A DNA stretch of 64,000 nucleotides from Flavobacterium fluviatile (GCF_010645065.1 NZ_JAADZW010000009.1:62001-126000), one strand, 5' to 3'. Counted from the first letter of the stretch, positions 34,732-44,234 are shown. Numbers and translations: made by a program. Notes: a model not told the origin generated them from the letters alone.

Positions 34732-36714
34732 TTAGAAGCTGAATTTTAAAGACGTGAAAATATTGCGTCCCATTCTGGGAATATTTCCCCAATCCGCATA
34801 CGTGCTGTAATATTTGTTTAATAAGTTCTCAGCTCCCGCCTGGATAGTGGTACCAACTTTATTTATTTTAAAACTATAATTGGCTGAAAGATTCCAGGTC
34901 GTATAGGCTGAAGTCAGGTCTTCCCCGTACTGCGGACTGTAATTAATCTGCTCAAAATCACCATTTACAGCAGTCTGTATCCCAAAATTTTTATGCATAA
35001 AATGAAGCGAAGTCTGATAACTCAGCGGTCGGATAAAAGGAAGGTTTCCTCCCTTGTCATCCATTCCGCGCGCATAGGTAAGTGCTGCTTTCCAATGCAG
35101 ATGCTCAAGGATATCATAACTGGCATTCATAGACATATTTAAAAGCGTTGCATAATCCAGTGAAGTATATCCTTTTACCCCAACGGACTGGTAATTCATC
35201 GGGCTTCCCATGCTTAAAATCCTTCCGATGATATAATTTTCAATGTAGAAATAATTTATTTTTCCCTGAAGGCTGAACCTTTCATTTTTAAATCCTGCAC
35301 TTGCATTTGCTTCATACGAAATCTCATTTTTCAAATCAGGGTTCCCGATATAATCATAGCGGTCAAAACTATTGTAGATATAATACCCATAACCCTCAGA
35401 AACCGATGGCGCCCTGTGCCCGTAGCCTGTCCCGACAGCAAAATTAAAATGATCGATATCCAGATTATAACCTGCGTGAAGGCTTGGCAGGAACCTTGTT
35501 TTTTCCTGAGGCGCGCCGGGATGAAAAATCCAGTTGAATTCTACATATTTGGAGTAATTGTAATTTACCCCCAAAGATCCTCCTAAATTGATCTGGCTTT
35601 TCTCTGAAATATCCCAGGAATTGTTCATGGAAAGTCCCCCGTAACGCGTTGTTACCCAAGGCCAGCTGTAGGCAAACATCGTTCTATTGCTTCGGTCCTG
35701 CGGATACATTCGCATCTCTGCAATAGACAAATTATCGTAAGCATTGAGTTGTATTTCAGACGAATAACTGTTCTTTTTCAAATTGGCTTTGGAAACCAGT
35801 CCATAAGTGGTGCTCCAGCCCGGCATATCCATATGAACCAGATTTTCCGGACGTGTGGTATCATCCATATAATGCTCAATGGCGTTGAAATATATCTTTG
35901 AATCAATTACTTTTATGAGTCCTTCTTCAAATAATTGTTTATAAGATGCCGATGTAATAAGGGCTCTTGAAAGTGATAAATCCATTGGCAGGGCCGGATA
36001 ACCCACATCTTTTGCCATATCAAAAATGGCATCTACCCTTACCGATGACAAATCAGTGGTTTTATAGGCAAAACCCAGTGAAGTATTGAATTTTTTGTAT
36101 TGTGAATGTTTTACTTCGTCGTTGTTTCCATCATAATAATCATCTGCTTTTCGGTATGAAATACTTCCTTCTGCTACAAATTTCTCACCTGAATACGCCA
36201 CATTTCCAAGATTGAAAAACTGTTTGTTATTAAGTTCAAATCCGCTTTGATAGGCTGCGTTCCATTTTTTTTCCATGCCAAAGGGCGTGCTTTTTCTTTT
36301 CAGATCAATACTTCCGGCAACAGTTGCCCCGTGAAGGCTCCCTTGCTGCCCTGATTTTATATCAATTGCCGAAAGATTATTACTCTCTACATAAGAGGTT
36401 ACCGGATCCATCTTATCGGTGCAGGCACCAAAAATGTGCATGCCGTCAATGGTAACCGTTGAACGTTCGCTGCTCATATTATTCAGCAGAGGTTCCCATG
36501 CATAAGCGCCTCGTTTTATGAAGCTGATATTATCTGATGACGACAAAAATTCATCAACAGAAACTGCCATTTTCATTTCGGTTTCTATTTTCTTTTTTTT
36601 GGTGGCATTTTTTACTTGTACTTCTTCCAGGTTTTTTATGCTGTCGTGACCTGCGTGCGCGTTTTGCGCCGTAACAGACATTCCCAAAAAAAGCAGCATT
36701 ATTAGATATTTCAT
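34732..36714 (-). CDS. TonB-dependent outer-membrane copper receptor (OprC-like)
   Basis: A 660-residue TonB-dependent receptor from ATG 36714: short signal peptide, a likely TonB box (LEEVQV near residue 30), plug domain (about 45-150) and a 22-strand barrel ending in LKFSF. The plug carries GMHIFGACTDKMDPVTSYV, with Cys98 and Met102 as CxxxM, matching the CxxxM-HxM Cu site described for OprC. The barrel has VHMDMPG near residue 293, a plausible partner. This points to uptake of copper ions rather than siderophores. It lies between a FixH/YtkA-like lipoprotein and a small Cys protein in one leftward operon. Confidence 0.85.
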   Translation of the reverse strand: MKYLIMLLFLGMSVTAQNAHAGHDSIKNLEEVQVKNATKKKKIETEMKMAVSVDEFLSSSDNISFIKRGAYAWEPLLNNMSSERSTVTIDGMHIFGACTDKMDPVTSYVESNNLSAIDIKSGQQGSLHGATVAGSIDLKRKSTPFGMEKKWNAAYQSGFELNNKQFFNLGNVAYSGEKFVAEGSISYRKADDYYDGNNDEVKHSQYKKFNTSLGFAYKTTDLSSVRVDAIFDMAKDVGYPALPMDLSLSRALITSASYKQLFEEGLIKVIDSKIYFNAIEHYMDDTTRPENLVHMDMPGWSTTYGLVSKANLKKNSYSSEIQLNAYDNLSIAEMRMYPQDRSNRTMFAYSWPWVTTRYGGLSMNNSWDISEKSQINLGGSLGVNYNYSKYVEFNWIFHPGAPQEKTRFLPSLHAGYNLDIDHFNFAVGTGYGHRAPSVSEGYGYYIYNSFDRYDYIGNPDLKNEISYEANASAGFKNERFSLQGKINYFYIENYIIGRILSMGSPMNYQSVGVKGYTSLDYATLLNMSMNASYDILEHLHWKAALTYARGMDDKGGNLPFIRPLSYQTSLHFMHKNFGIQTAVNGDFEQINYSPQYGEDLTSAYTTWNLSANYSFKINKVGTTIQAGAENLLNKYYSTYADWGNIPRMGRNIFTSLKFSF

Positions 36715-36718
36715 ATTT

Positions 36719-37642
36719 TTAGAATAAGGTATCAATATAAAGTTCACTTTTTACCCCTTCAATCCCCGGCGTGAAATCTGTTGGAACAACGGTTCCTTTT
36801 AGGATCAGCCCGTTTTGATTCATCATGATTAAATTCAAGGTCCAGTTTCCGGTCATCGTATAGTTGACAACGCCATGATACAAACCATCGTTCTGCTGTG
36901 TGAGATCCTGATTATTAGGCGAAGAATGGTTTCCCATTGAAGGCTCTGGCATTCTGGGATCTAACTTTAGAGTGTAGTCGCTTACTTCTGAGTAAGAGTA
37001 CTGAGAAGGATCTGGAAAAGTTCCTGCAGGAGTAGTTGGTTTATTGTATTTGTAAATACCCGCAGTCAGTTTATTTTCTGAGACTGTTGGTTTTTGAGGG
37101 GCAACCAGTGCGATAACATATTGCTCATTATCCTTTGCAGTAAAGGCGGTCATATTGAGATTTTTATTGCTTTGCTTCTCAACTATGATATCTCCACTGA
37201 TGGCATACTGCTGATTATCGGCAGTAAAACTCACATATAATTTCCAGCTGTTTGCCGTAGTACTTTCACTTGTAAATACAGAATAACCCGTGTAATATTT
37301 ATTAGCCGCATCATAGGGAAGATTGTAAAGGTGCGGACAGGATGTTTTGCTTCCATCTGTATTGCTCATGATGGGTAAAAAAGTGACTTCGGATGTATTG
37401 ACATCCTGATTGGTCTTTGTATTTATAATTTTCAAATGAAGTTCGTTGTAACCTTTATAAAAAGTGCCGTTTAAAGCTTCAATACTTATTTTATAAGTAC
37501 CGCTGGTAAACGAAACGGCTTCTTTGAACTCATAATATTGCGGCACTAAAGCGCCTGTTTCCGCCTGGTAATCTGTTTTGTCTATTGTGCAGGAAGCAAT
37601 CGCACAATAGAGTGCAATAACTAGAAATTTAAAGGATTTCAT
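36719..37642 (-). CDS. FixH/YtkA-like periplasmic lipoprotein
   Basis: A 307-residue lipoprotein (AIASC, Cys18) with two beta-sandwich halves resembling YtkA/FixH-like domains: FYKGYNELHLKI in the first, and MTGNWTLNLIMMNQNG in the second. A Met/His segment (MPEPSMGNHSS) precedes the second domain and could bind copper. The gene ends 4 nt before the TonB receptor, so the two are translationally coupled. Cu chaperoning to or from the receptor is inferred from position. Confidence 0.65.
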   Translation of the reverse strand: MKSFKFLVIALYCAIASCTIDKTDYQAETGALVPQYYEFKEAVSFTSGTYKISIEALNGTFYKGYNELHLKIINTKTNQDVNTSEVTFLPIMSNTDGSKTSCPHLYNLPYDAANKYYTGYSVFTSESTTANSWKLYVSFTADNQQYAISGDIIVEKQSNKNLNMTAFTAKDNEQYVIALVAPQKPTVSENKLTAGIYKYNKPTTPAGTFPDPSQYSYSEVSDYTLKLDPRMPEPSMGNHSSPNNQDLTQQNDGLYHGVVNYTMTGNWTLNLIMMNQNGLILKGTVVPTDFTPGIEGVKSELYIDTLF

Positions 37643-37936
37643 GTGTAATGAATATTAAAAAAGTTTAAAATGCAGCACAGCCATCAGATCCTGAAAGCAA
37701 AAGTGCCGTGAAATTTAAATGGAGGTTTTTAATTGAAAATAGATTCTCAATTGTCAAACAAGGAGTTTTCTGTTGTAAAGAATATGTGCAGACAAAGCTG
37801 AAATCCATTGGACAACCTGAGTTTTCGCAATAAAGTCAAATTATGAACAAGATGAAAATATTGCATCTTTGTGCATCAGGTACAAAGCGCAATAAGGCTG
37901 CATTTTTAAAACTACAAACTGATCTGCAAGGAATGA
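37643..37936. other. Intergenic gap inside the copper-uptake cluster
   Basis: 294 nt without a convincing gene or RNA. It is AT-rich with no hairpin I would trust. It separates the first small Cys gene from the FixH/YtkA-like gene, so the cluster could have an internal promoter here. Confidence 0.4.
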
Positions 37937-38308
37937 TTATGCCAGCGGTGGGCGAAAAGTACTATTAGGGGACCCGATAGGTTTCTTCTCAAACAAAACA
38001 GAAGTGTTTTCTTTGGATTCGATTACAGCAATAAAAGTAACCTCTGCATTAAAAGTATTTTGAATATAAACAAGCTCAATTTTTTCTTTTAAGCTGTCTT
38101 GCATTTTTCTTTCGTTGTCAGAATATTTTTTGATGCTTTTTTGAAGTTCGCATCGGCCGTTACAGCTGTTAAATGACATTTTACGCTGCACGCAAATAGT
38201 TTTGGCTATTTCTTTCTGATTAATTTTAAATGAAGCATAAACGAACAGGCTGCCAAATGATGGAGATAAGATCAAAAGTGAAAGTGCTGTTATGATTAGG
38301 CTTTTCAA
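37937..38308 (-). CDS. Small exported Cys-motif protein, first gene of the copper-uptake cluster
   Basis: A 123-residue protein with a hydrophobic N-terminus (residues 4-25) and TICVQRKMSFNSCNGRCELQKS, that is C-x9-C-x3-C with G between, then a charged helical region and a tail IGSPNSTFRPPLA. It is a paralogue of 34340-34726, sharing spacing and end region. It is the most upstream gene of the leftward cluster with TonB receptor, MbnP and MbnH. The function is unknown; the Cys pattern suits metal binding. Confidence 0.62.
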   Translation of the reverse strand: MKSLIITALSLLILSPSFGSLFVYASFKINQKEIAKTICVQRKMSFNSCNGRCELQKSIKKYSDNERKMQDSLKEKIELVYIQNTFNAEVTFIAVIESKENTSVLFEKKPIGSPNSTFRPPLA

Positions 38309-38521
38309 AAGTCTGTATGATTTTTAATTTGGGCAAAAATACATCATTTTTAATTTTATTCTGATAAAACTTCCTCTTAATTATAAAAAAACATTAAAAT
38401 TTAAAATCAATCGGACATTAAACCCATTTCCTTATTTCAAAGCAAGTTAGTACGCTGTATTATTAAATACTGTTAAGTAAGGTAATTGTTAATTTGAGTC
38501 ATTTAAACATATTAAAAAAAA

Positions 38522-39400
38522 TCAAACCAGAACAGTAATAGCCTGCCTGATAATTGTAACATACACTTTATTAGTTTTTAGGAATTGGTATTCCCCGTCA
38601 ATCTGAGCATCAATAAATATTTTTTTTGGAAGCGCAATATCAAGCACTGTGGTACGCATTGTTCTGGCTTTTTTGAACTTATCTATTTTTCCAGTAATAA
38701 TGTAAATACCCAATTGCACTTTTTTTAAAAAATTGATCTTAGGAACCATAAAAACATCCAGTTTGCCATCTGTAAGGCTTGCATTTGGAGTTAAACTCAT
38801 ATTATATCCCATTTCATTCGAATTGGATATTAACAACAGCATTGGATTGATCCATATGCTTTCTCCGTTTATTTTTACTAATGCTTCTGCAGGACGATAT
38901 TCAAGCGCGGCAGTAAGGGATGACCAAACATACGACATTAAACTTTTTTTGCTGGCCCTTTCATATTTTTTTATAATAAGTGCATCAATGGCAATTCCCA
39001 TATTACTGAAAAAATAATAATGATTTGCCTTACCAGCATCAATTTTAATAGTTCTTCCAATAGAAATAACCTGCATGGCTTTATCAATTTCTTTTGGAAT
39101 ATTAAGGTGAGATGCCAGTCCATTTCCGGATCCTACCGGTACTATTCCAAGGGCTATGTTAGAATGAACAAGGCAGGACGCCACCTCATTAATAGTGCCG
39201 TCACCCCCACAGGCTACAATGCAGTAAGGATTATTTTCCATTGCGGCCTTTGTCAGCAGCATAGCATGTCCTTTATATTGGGTATAATCGACAATGATCT
39301 GATGAGAAGGAAAAAATTCTTTTATGAACTGAACGTTAATATTATGCTTTCCTCCACCTGAAACTGGGTTTATGATAAAATGAATGTAGGGTGTAGTCAT
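38522..39400 (-). CDS. Diacylglycerol-kinase-family lipid kinase
   Basis: A 292-residue soluble enzyme from ATG 39400. The catalytic-domain motifs NPVSGGGKH, CGGDGTINEVAS and GIVPVGSGNGLASHL are intact, and the C-terminal domain has NPMLLLISNSNEMGYN and LTDGKLDVFMV, as in the YegS/DgkB type. These enzymes phosphorylate lipids such as diacylglycerol, sphingosine-like bases or phosphatidylglycerol. It lies 4 nt after the LtaS-like gene on the same strand; LtaS-type enzymes release diacylglycerol, so recycling is a sensible link. Confidence 0.88.
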   Translation of the reverse strand: MTTPYIHFIINPVSGGGKHNINVQFIKEFFPSHQIIVDYTQYKGHAMLLTKAAMENNPYCIVACGGDGTINEVASCLVHSNIALGIVPVGSGNGLASHLNIPKEIDKAMQVISIGRTIKIDAGKANHYYFFSNMGIAIDALIIKKYERASKKSLMSYVWSSLTAALEYRPAEALVKINGESIWINPMLLLISNSNEMGYNMSLTPNASLTDGKLDVFMVPKINFLKKVQLGIYIITGKIDKFKKARTMRTTVLDIALPKKIFIDAQIDGEYQFLKTNKVYVTIIRQAITVLV

Positions 39401-39404
39401 GATT

Positions 39405-41366
39405 TTAATGTAATAATTTATTGGTAAATAAATAATCTGCAGTCTGGTACCAGGAGATAGTTTCTTCCAGCATTTTTTGGTCAATATGTACTGGGGAAAG
39501 ACTGTTGTCTTTCTTATTCCATAAATAAGCTGATTGCTTCTTCTGATCAGAGAGTATCATCACCTGATTTTTTTTCATTAAAGTCAGTTTTCTGTACGTA
39601 CCCACAAGTGCACGCTGCTCATAGCTGGGATGCAAAATATCGTTTCCAAAAAAATTGGAGGTGTAACTCCAGTGCATCAGAGAGAAGAAAGTGGGGAAAA
39701 AATCTATCTGGGAGCACTGTTTGAGCACTTTTTGGTTTTGATCCTTAGGCATATTGACAATAAATGCCGGAATATGATAGTTGGCAATGTCAATTTCATC
39801 CTTACCCGCACTGCTTGCACAATGGTCAGCAATCACTACAAAAACGGTATTTTTGAACCATGGTTTATTGGCGGCCTTACGGAAAAATTCTCGCAGTGCA
39901 TAATCCGTGTATTTCACCGCACCGTTTCTTCCTGTTCCAGAAGGTATATCAATTGTATTATCAGGATAGGTATAAGGCCTGTGGTTGGAGGTGGTCATGA
40001 CAAAATTAAAAAAAAGCTCTTTTTTACTGTAATGCGAATCAGCTGTTTTGAGCATCTTGGCATAAATATCACCATCACAAATGCCCCATGCATTTTCAAA
40101 AGTTACTTCACTGTCCCCTATGTTGTTTCTGACCGTTTTAATCTTATCACTCAGCACGCTTCCTCGGCCGCGGTCGTAAATGGTAAAACCATTCCCGCCA
40201 AAAAAAGCATTCATATTGTCAAAGTACCCGTCCCCTCCATAGAAGAAATTTGTGGCATATTTCTTTTTTCTGAATACCGAGCCAATAGTAAAAAGATCAC
40301 TGTTTTCCGGCCGTTTGACAATGCTCTGGCCCGGGGTAGGCGGGATACAAATTGTAACAGCCTCCATTCCCCTTACCGTGCGTGTTCCTGTAGCGTACAT
40401 ATCCTTGAAAAAAATACTTTCCTGAGCCAGGCTGTCCAAAAAAGGTGTAATGTTTTCCCTATTGCCGAATTCCCTCATAAATCCAGCGCTGAAGCTCTCT
40501 ACTAATATAAAAACAACATTCTTTCGCTGTTCTTCCTGCCCGCAGCTGTCAATTATTTTCCGGCTGACAGAGCGCAGGGTTTTTCCAGCAGTATTTCCAC
40601 TTCCCTGAAGCTTGCTTCTTACCAGGGCAAATGCCTTATCGTCATCAATGGTGCTGTAAAATTGCTTATATTGCATCTGGTTATTACGAAAGGCAGCAAA
40701 AAAAGAATAAATTCCTGATTTGGAAATCTCAGAATTATAGCGGTTGGCAGACCATTCAGACATGTCATTGCGTACAAAGCAGGTAAATATCACTGATATT
40801 GAAAGTACTAATGAAAACAAAACAAAACGAGATAACGGTGAAGCAGTGACCGACAGCGTATTGGTGAGGGCACCCCTTTTGAGGAAAATAAAGATAAAAA
40901 GTCCCGTGATCAAAAGCATGCTCCCAATTAATATGGGCAGCGGATAAGATTCCTGTATATTGGCCACTACCTCATGGGTATAAATCAGGTAATCCACGGC
41001 TATGAAATTGAATTTAGACTTAAACTCGTCCCAGAATATAATCTCTGCAAAAAAGGTAAGGACAAGAATAAATATGGAAAGTGCAGTAAAGAAAAGTATA
41101 ATTACCGTGTCGGCTAAACTCCCCACCCATCTCGCAGGCATAATCATGTAATAAAATGATGCAGGCAGAATAATAAAACTTACCGTTCCCAGATCGTAGA
41201 ATAGTCCGGTAAGGAGTGTTTGGAACAGGTCAGGCAAAACCATGGATACCTGGTGATATTCCAGCAAAAGAAAAGCAATACGAAGCAGCAGAGAACTAAA
41301 TATAAACCAAACTGTAAAATGAAGCAGCAGGTCAAATCTGCCAGCGGATTTGAAATTTGTAAACAT
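39405..41366 (-). CDS. LtaS/MdoB-like membrane phosphoglycerol or phosphoethanolamine transferase (sulfatase fold)
   Basis: A 653-residue protein with five N-terminal membrane helices (residues 12-190) and a large extracellular alkaline-phosphatase-fold domain. Key features: VFILVESFSAG (metal-binding Glu), ATGTRTVRGMEAV with the presumed Thr nucleophile near residue 325, and VVIADHCA (metal Asp/His). It belongs to the LtaS/MdoB/EptA superfamily, which moves phosphoglycerol or phosphoethanolamine from phospholipids. Bacteroidota lack lipoteichoic acid, so the acceptor is unknown; surface lipid or glycan charge modification is the best guess. It lies in an operon with a two-component system. 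Confidence 0.87.
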   Translation of the reverse strand: MFTNFKSAGRFDLLLHFTVWFIFSSLLLRIAFLLLEYHQVSMVLPDLFQTLLTGLFYDLGTVSFIILPASFYYMIMPARWVGSLADTVIILFFTALSIFILVLTFFAEIIFWDEFKSKFNFIAVDYLIYTHEVVANIQESYPLPILIGSMLLITGLFIFIFLKRGALTNTLSVTASPLSRFVLFSLVLSISVIFTCFVRNDMSEWSANRYNSEISKSGIYSFFAAFRNNQMQYKQFYSTIDDDKAFALVRSKLQGSGNTAGKTLRSVSRKIIDSCGQEEQRKNVVFILVESFSAGFMREFGNRENITPFLDSLAQESIFFKDMYATGTRTVRGMEAVTICIPPTPGQSIVKRPENSDLFTIGSVFRKKKYATNFFYGGDGYFDNMNAFFGGNGFTIYDRGRGSVLSDKIKTVRNNIGDSEVTFENAWGICDGDIYAKMLKTADSHYSKKELFFNFVMTTSNHRPYTYPDNTIDIPSGTGRNGAVKYTDYALREFFRKAANKPWFKNTVFVVIADHCASSAGKDEIDIANYHIPAFIVNMPKDQNQKVLKQCSQIDFFPTFFSLMHWSYTSNFFGNDILHPSYEQRALVGTYRKLTLMKKNQVMILSDQKKQSAYLWNKKDNSLSPVHIDQKMLEETISWYQTADYLFTNKLLH

Positions 41367-41421
41367 AGGTACTGAAATTTTGAAACAAACTTCAGTTTGA
41401 ATTTAGAAGATATTTAGAAGA

Positions 41422-42690
41422 TTAGAAATCCAGGCAGAAAAAATGTTGTTTTTCTTCGAATCTGTAGGAGAAATTCCATCCATTAAGCGTAGCAATCCTG
41501 CTGATTATAGACAGACCCAGTCCGCTTCCCTGAGATTTGGTGCTTGCTTTGGTAAAACGCTTAAAGATACGCAACTGGTCCAGTGGTCCTGATTCACCTG
41601 AATTACTGAAGCACAAAGAGGTTTCTTTCAGCACTACATCTATTGTGCCTCCCGCACTATTATGCCTGATAGCATTGTTAAAGAGATTGTTGATGACAAT
41701 TTCAAGTAAAACGGCATTAGCTGAAACATGCAGTAGTCCTTGAGGAGTATAGCGCAGATCTACTTGCCTAGCCTGGGCCTGTTCTGTAAAAAAGGGAAGC
41801 TGCCGTTCCAACATAGCATTGACCGTAATACCCTGGGTCGCATCAAACTGCCTGCTCTCAAGCCTTGATAGCAGCAAAAGGTTCTTATTGATCTTGCCAA
41901 GCCTTGAAGCAGCTATATTTATATTTTCCAGAAGTTCAAACTGACCCTTTGTAATATCATTACGCTGCTGAAGGGACTGCAGCATTCCCTTAAAAATGGC
42001 AAGAGGGGTCTGGAGTTCGTGCGAAGCATTTTCAATAAATTCACTATGACTGGCATAAATACTTGTGTTTTTTTCCATCAGCCTGGAAATTGCCCAATTA
42101 AGCCTTTCGAATTCTTCAACATCCACGGCGGGCAGTTCAGGCTGGTTTACCTTATCAATTTCAAAACGTTCTATTTGCTGCAGTGTTGTATAAAAGGGTT
42201 TCCATAAACGGATTGAGAGATAGCGGGTAATCAGATACAGCCCCGTTAGCAGAAAAAAGCCGATAATAGCAAAGAGGCGCACTATTCCTATCATCAATGT
42301 TTCATCTTCAATGAGATTAATCTTGGCCGAAAAAATATAATTTTTACCATCAATACTTACAGGAGACTGCAACACTCTGTAGCGTTCGTAATTTTCACTC
42401 AGGCAGTTGTAATAACTGTGGTAAAAAAAAGTATCATCAGCAAGCTGGTCATTGTTGTCCCTAATCTTAAGATCACGGTTAAACTCATTCCAGGCAGCAA
42501 TTTTATCTGGCTTGAGCCCAGGGAGAGAAAGACTGATAAATTCTTTTTTGAGAATTAAAAGTTCGCGGTCTGCATTATTGACGTAAAGCAAAGTTCCGAA
42601 GAAGTAAAAAGCGATGCCCGCAATAATTAGCATTGTAATTGAAAATACCATATAGTATTTAAGGGTCCTGTTGAGCAGCTTTTTACTCAT
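41422..42690 (-). CDS. Sensor histidine kinase
   Basis: A 422-residue kinase with two membrane helices (about residues 11-34 and 133-155) enclosing a periplasmic sensor of about 100 residues, then a HAMP-like segment, the phospho-acceptor helix SEFIENASHELQTPLAIFKG with the His near residue 223, NLFNNAIRHNSAGG (N box) and GSGLGLSIISR (G box). It overlaps the response-regulator gene by 8 nt. It precedes the LtaS-like gene by 55 nt and probably controls it. The sensor does not show an obvious metal site. Confidence 0.9.
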   Translation of the reverse strand: MSKKLLNRTLKYYMVFSITMLIIAGIAFYFFGTLLYVNNADRELLILKKEFISLSLPGLKPDKIAAWNEFNRDLKIRDNNDQLADDTFFYHSYYNCLSENYERYRVLQSPVSIDGKNYIFSAKINLIEDETLMIGIVRLFAIIGFFLLTGLYLITRYLSIRLWKPFYTTLQQIERFEIDKVNQPELPAVDVEEFERLNWAISRLMEKNTSIYASHSEFIENASHELQTPLAIFKGMLQSLQQRNDITKGQFELLENINIAASRLGKINKNLLLLSRLESRQFDATQGITVNAMLERQLPFFTEQAQARQVDLRYTPQGLLHVSANAVLLEIVINNLFNNAIRHNSAGGTIDVVLKETSLCFSNSGESGPLDQLRIFKRFTKASTKSQGSGLGLSIISRIATLNGWNFSYRFEEKQHFFCLDF

Positions 42691-43369
42691 TTTTCATTGT
42701 CCATTTATAGCCCATCCCATACAGGGTCTTGATGTAATCATCATAACCTGCGTCAACAAGCTTTTTCTTAAGATTTTTTATATGAGCATATACAAAATGA
42801 TGGTTATCAAGCATATCTGCCATGTCGCCTGAAATATGCTCGGCGATCGTACTCTTTGACAGTACCTTATTTTCATTGGCTACAAGGTACAGCAGCAAAT
42901 CTATTTCTGTTTTAGTAATGTCTATAAAGATGTCTCCTACTTTTACTGTTTTGGCAAGCATATCTATAGCGATTTCATTGTAAAGGACAATGTTATTGCC
43001 ATTAAATTGCTTTCTGCGTACCAGTGCTATGATACGAACCATTAATTCTGCCAGCTCAAAGGGTTTGGTAAGATAGTCATCAGCACCGCTGTTAAATCCT
43101 TCGATCTTATCTTCAAGTGTAAGACCATTAGCGGTAATAATAATGACGCCCTCATTTCTGTTCTGCTTTTTGAGTGCCAGCAACAGCTCCAGGCCACTGC
43201 CATCGGGAAGTCCCAGATCAAGGACAATACAATCATAATGATATACCGCTATTTTATTAAGGGCAGTCCCTACTTTATCCACGCACTCGCACAAAATTCC
43301 GCTGCCCGAGAGATAATCTTTGATGCTTTCGGACAAAAAGTGTTCGTCCTCGATTAATAAAATTTTCAT
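42683..43369 (-). CDS. OmpR-family response regulator
   Basis: A 228-residue regulator with an intact receiver domain (ED at 7-8, phospho-acceptor Asp51 in IVLDLGLPDG, Thr in ITANG, Lys in YLTKPF) and a winged-helix DNA-binding domain (residues 130-225, ending LYGMGYKW). It overlaps the kinase gene, so the two form a normal pair, and is the first gene of the leftward lipid-modification operon. The 308-nt gap upstream probably holds its promoter and that of the divergent zinc operon. Confidence 0.92.
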   Translation of the reverse strand: MKILLIEDEHFLSESIKDYLSGSGILCECVDKVGTALNKIAVYHYDCIVLDLGLPDGSGLELLLALKKQNRNEGVIIITANGLTLEDKIEGFNSGADDYLTKPFELAELMVRIIALVRRKQFNGNNIVLYNEIAIDMLAKTVKVGDIFIDITKTEIDLLLYLVANENKVLSKSTIAEHISGDMADMLDNHHFVYAHIKNLKKKLVDAGYDDYIKTLYGMGYKWTMKNE

Positions 43370-43677
43370 ATTCGCGCCAAGCTGCTTTAAATAAATCCTG
43401 CATTACAGCTCATCACGGCAAAGATAACATATCGTGATAAATTTTTTTTTATTTCTACAAGCAAAAAACACCAATACCTGAAAAACTGGCCGATACCTGA
43501 CATAAAACAGCCGTTACAGTATTATAACATTCCAGACCAAACAAACTGCAACACAGCACTATTTTAAACAACAAACATTGCAGCGGCCTATATCGAACTA
43601 TACTGTTTTAGAATTATGAGCTACAAATTTTCCATAATTTTATTGGAGGGGTAAAAATAATTATTTACTTTTATGGC
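43370..43677. other. Divergent intergenic region between response regulator and zinc operon
   Basis: 308 nt that should hold two outward promoters. TTG at 43643-43645 and TACTTTTA at 43666-43673 are 20 nt apart, but this would start transcription almost at the GTG of the next gene, so I do not call it. No RNA structure of note. Confidence 0.4.
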
Positions 43678-44013
43678 GTGAAAATATTCAGCTTTATACT
43701 AACTATTTACCTGCTAAGCCTCTCAGCCATTACCTGTGCTGACGCCGATATGTATAGTTCTGTTTCAAAATCTGCCGAGATATCACAATCCAATCATAAT
43801 GAAGGCACTTCACATAAAGGCGAAACAGATTTATGCTCTCCTTTTTGCAGCTGCGCCTGCTGCGGAATCCAGGTGGTTAACAACCTGAATGCTATTTCTT
43901 TTGATTTCCCTGTTATCATTCCAGAAATTCCCCCTAAGGTATCTCAATACCAATCCATTTTAATATCTAGCTTCACTGGAAGCATTTGGCAGCCCCCTCA
44001 GATTAATTCATAA
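43678..44013 (+). CDS. DUF6660-family exported protein
   Basis: A 111-residue protein from GTG 43678; the resulting N-terminus (MKIFSFILTIYLLSLSAITC) is a good signal sequence and no other start fits. A His/Ser/Lys-rich middle leads to CSPFCSCACCGIQV and a conserved end IWQPPQIN. This pattern is that of DUF6660 proteins, which typically precede heavy-metal efflux genes in Bacteroidota. Here it heads the Zn/Cd/Co block, as its relative at 11564 heads the copper block. Metal sensing or binding in the periplasm is inferred. Confidence 0.75.
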   Translation: MKIFSFILTIYLLSLSAITCADADMYSSVSKSAEISQSNHNEGTSHKGETDLCSPFCSCACCGIQVVNNLNAISFDFPVIIPEIPPKVSQYQSILISSFTGSIWQPPQINS

Positions 44014-44090
44014 TATTATTGCCATCCGGCAGTTGCACAACTGTGATGTATGCCGATATGTTCATAATAGTATCAATTAATTATGTCAAA

Positions 44091-44234
44091 ATGATAAAAT
44101 CAAAAAAAAAGGCACTACAGCCTAAAAAACCTTATGCAGTTCTGCGAACAATTATCACAGTTTTGATTTGTCTTTTACTGCTTTTGGGGATAGGTGCAAG
44201 AATTTACCACTTCTTCACGGTACACCGTCCTTAA
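44091..44234 (+). CDS. Small single-span membrane protein
   Basis: A 47-residue reading frame from ATG 44091: Lys-rich N-terminus (MIKSKKKALQPKKPY), then one hydrophobic helix (VLRTIITVLICLLLLLGIGA) and a short tail. A longer reading from 44019 has an implausible N-terminus. It lies between the DUF6660 gene and czcA. The shape (basic start and single span) is convincing for a small membrane protein, but I cannot name a family. Confidence 0.4.
   Translation: MIKSKKKALQPKKPYAVLRTIITVLICLLLLLGIGARIYHFFTVHRP

Noticed and set aside
43643..43673. Promoter-like TTG-20-TACTTTTA before the second DUF6660 gene
   Set aside because: Transcription would begin at about the GTG start, requiring a leaderless message; the -7 element also lacks the final G.
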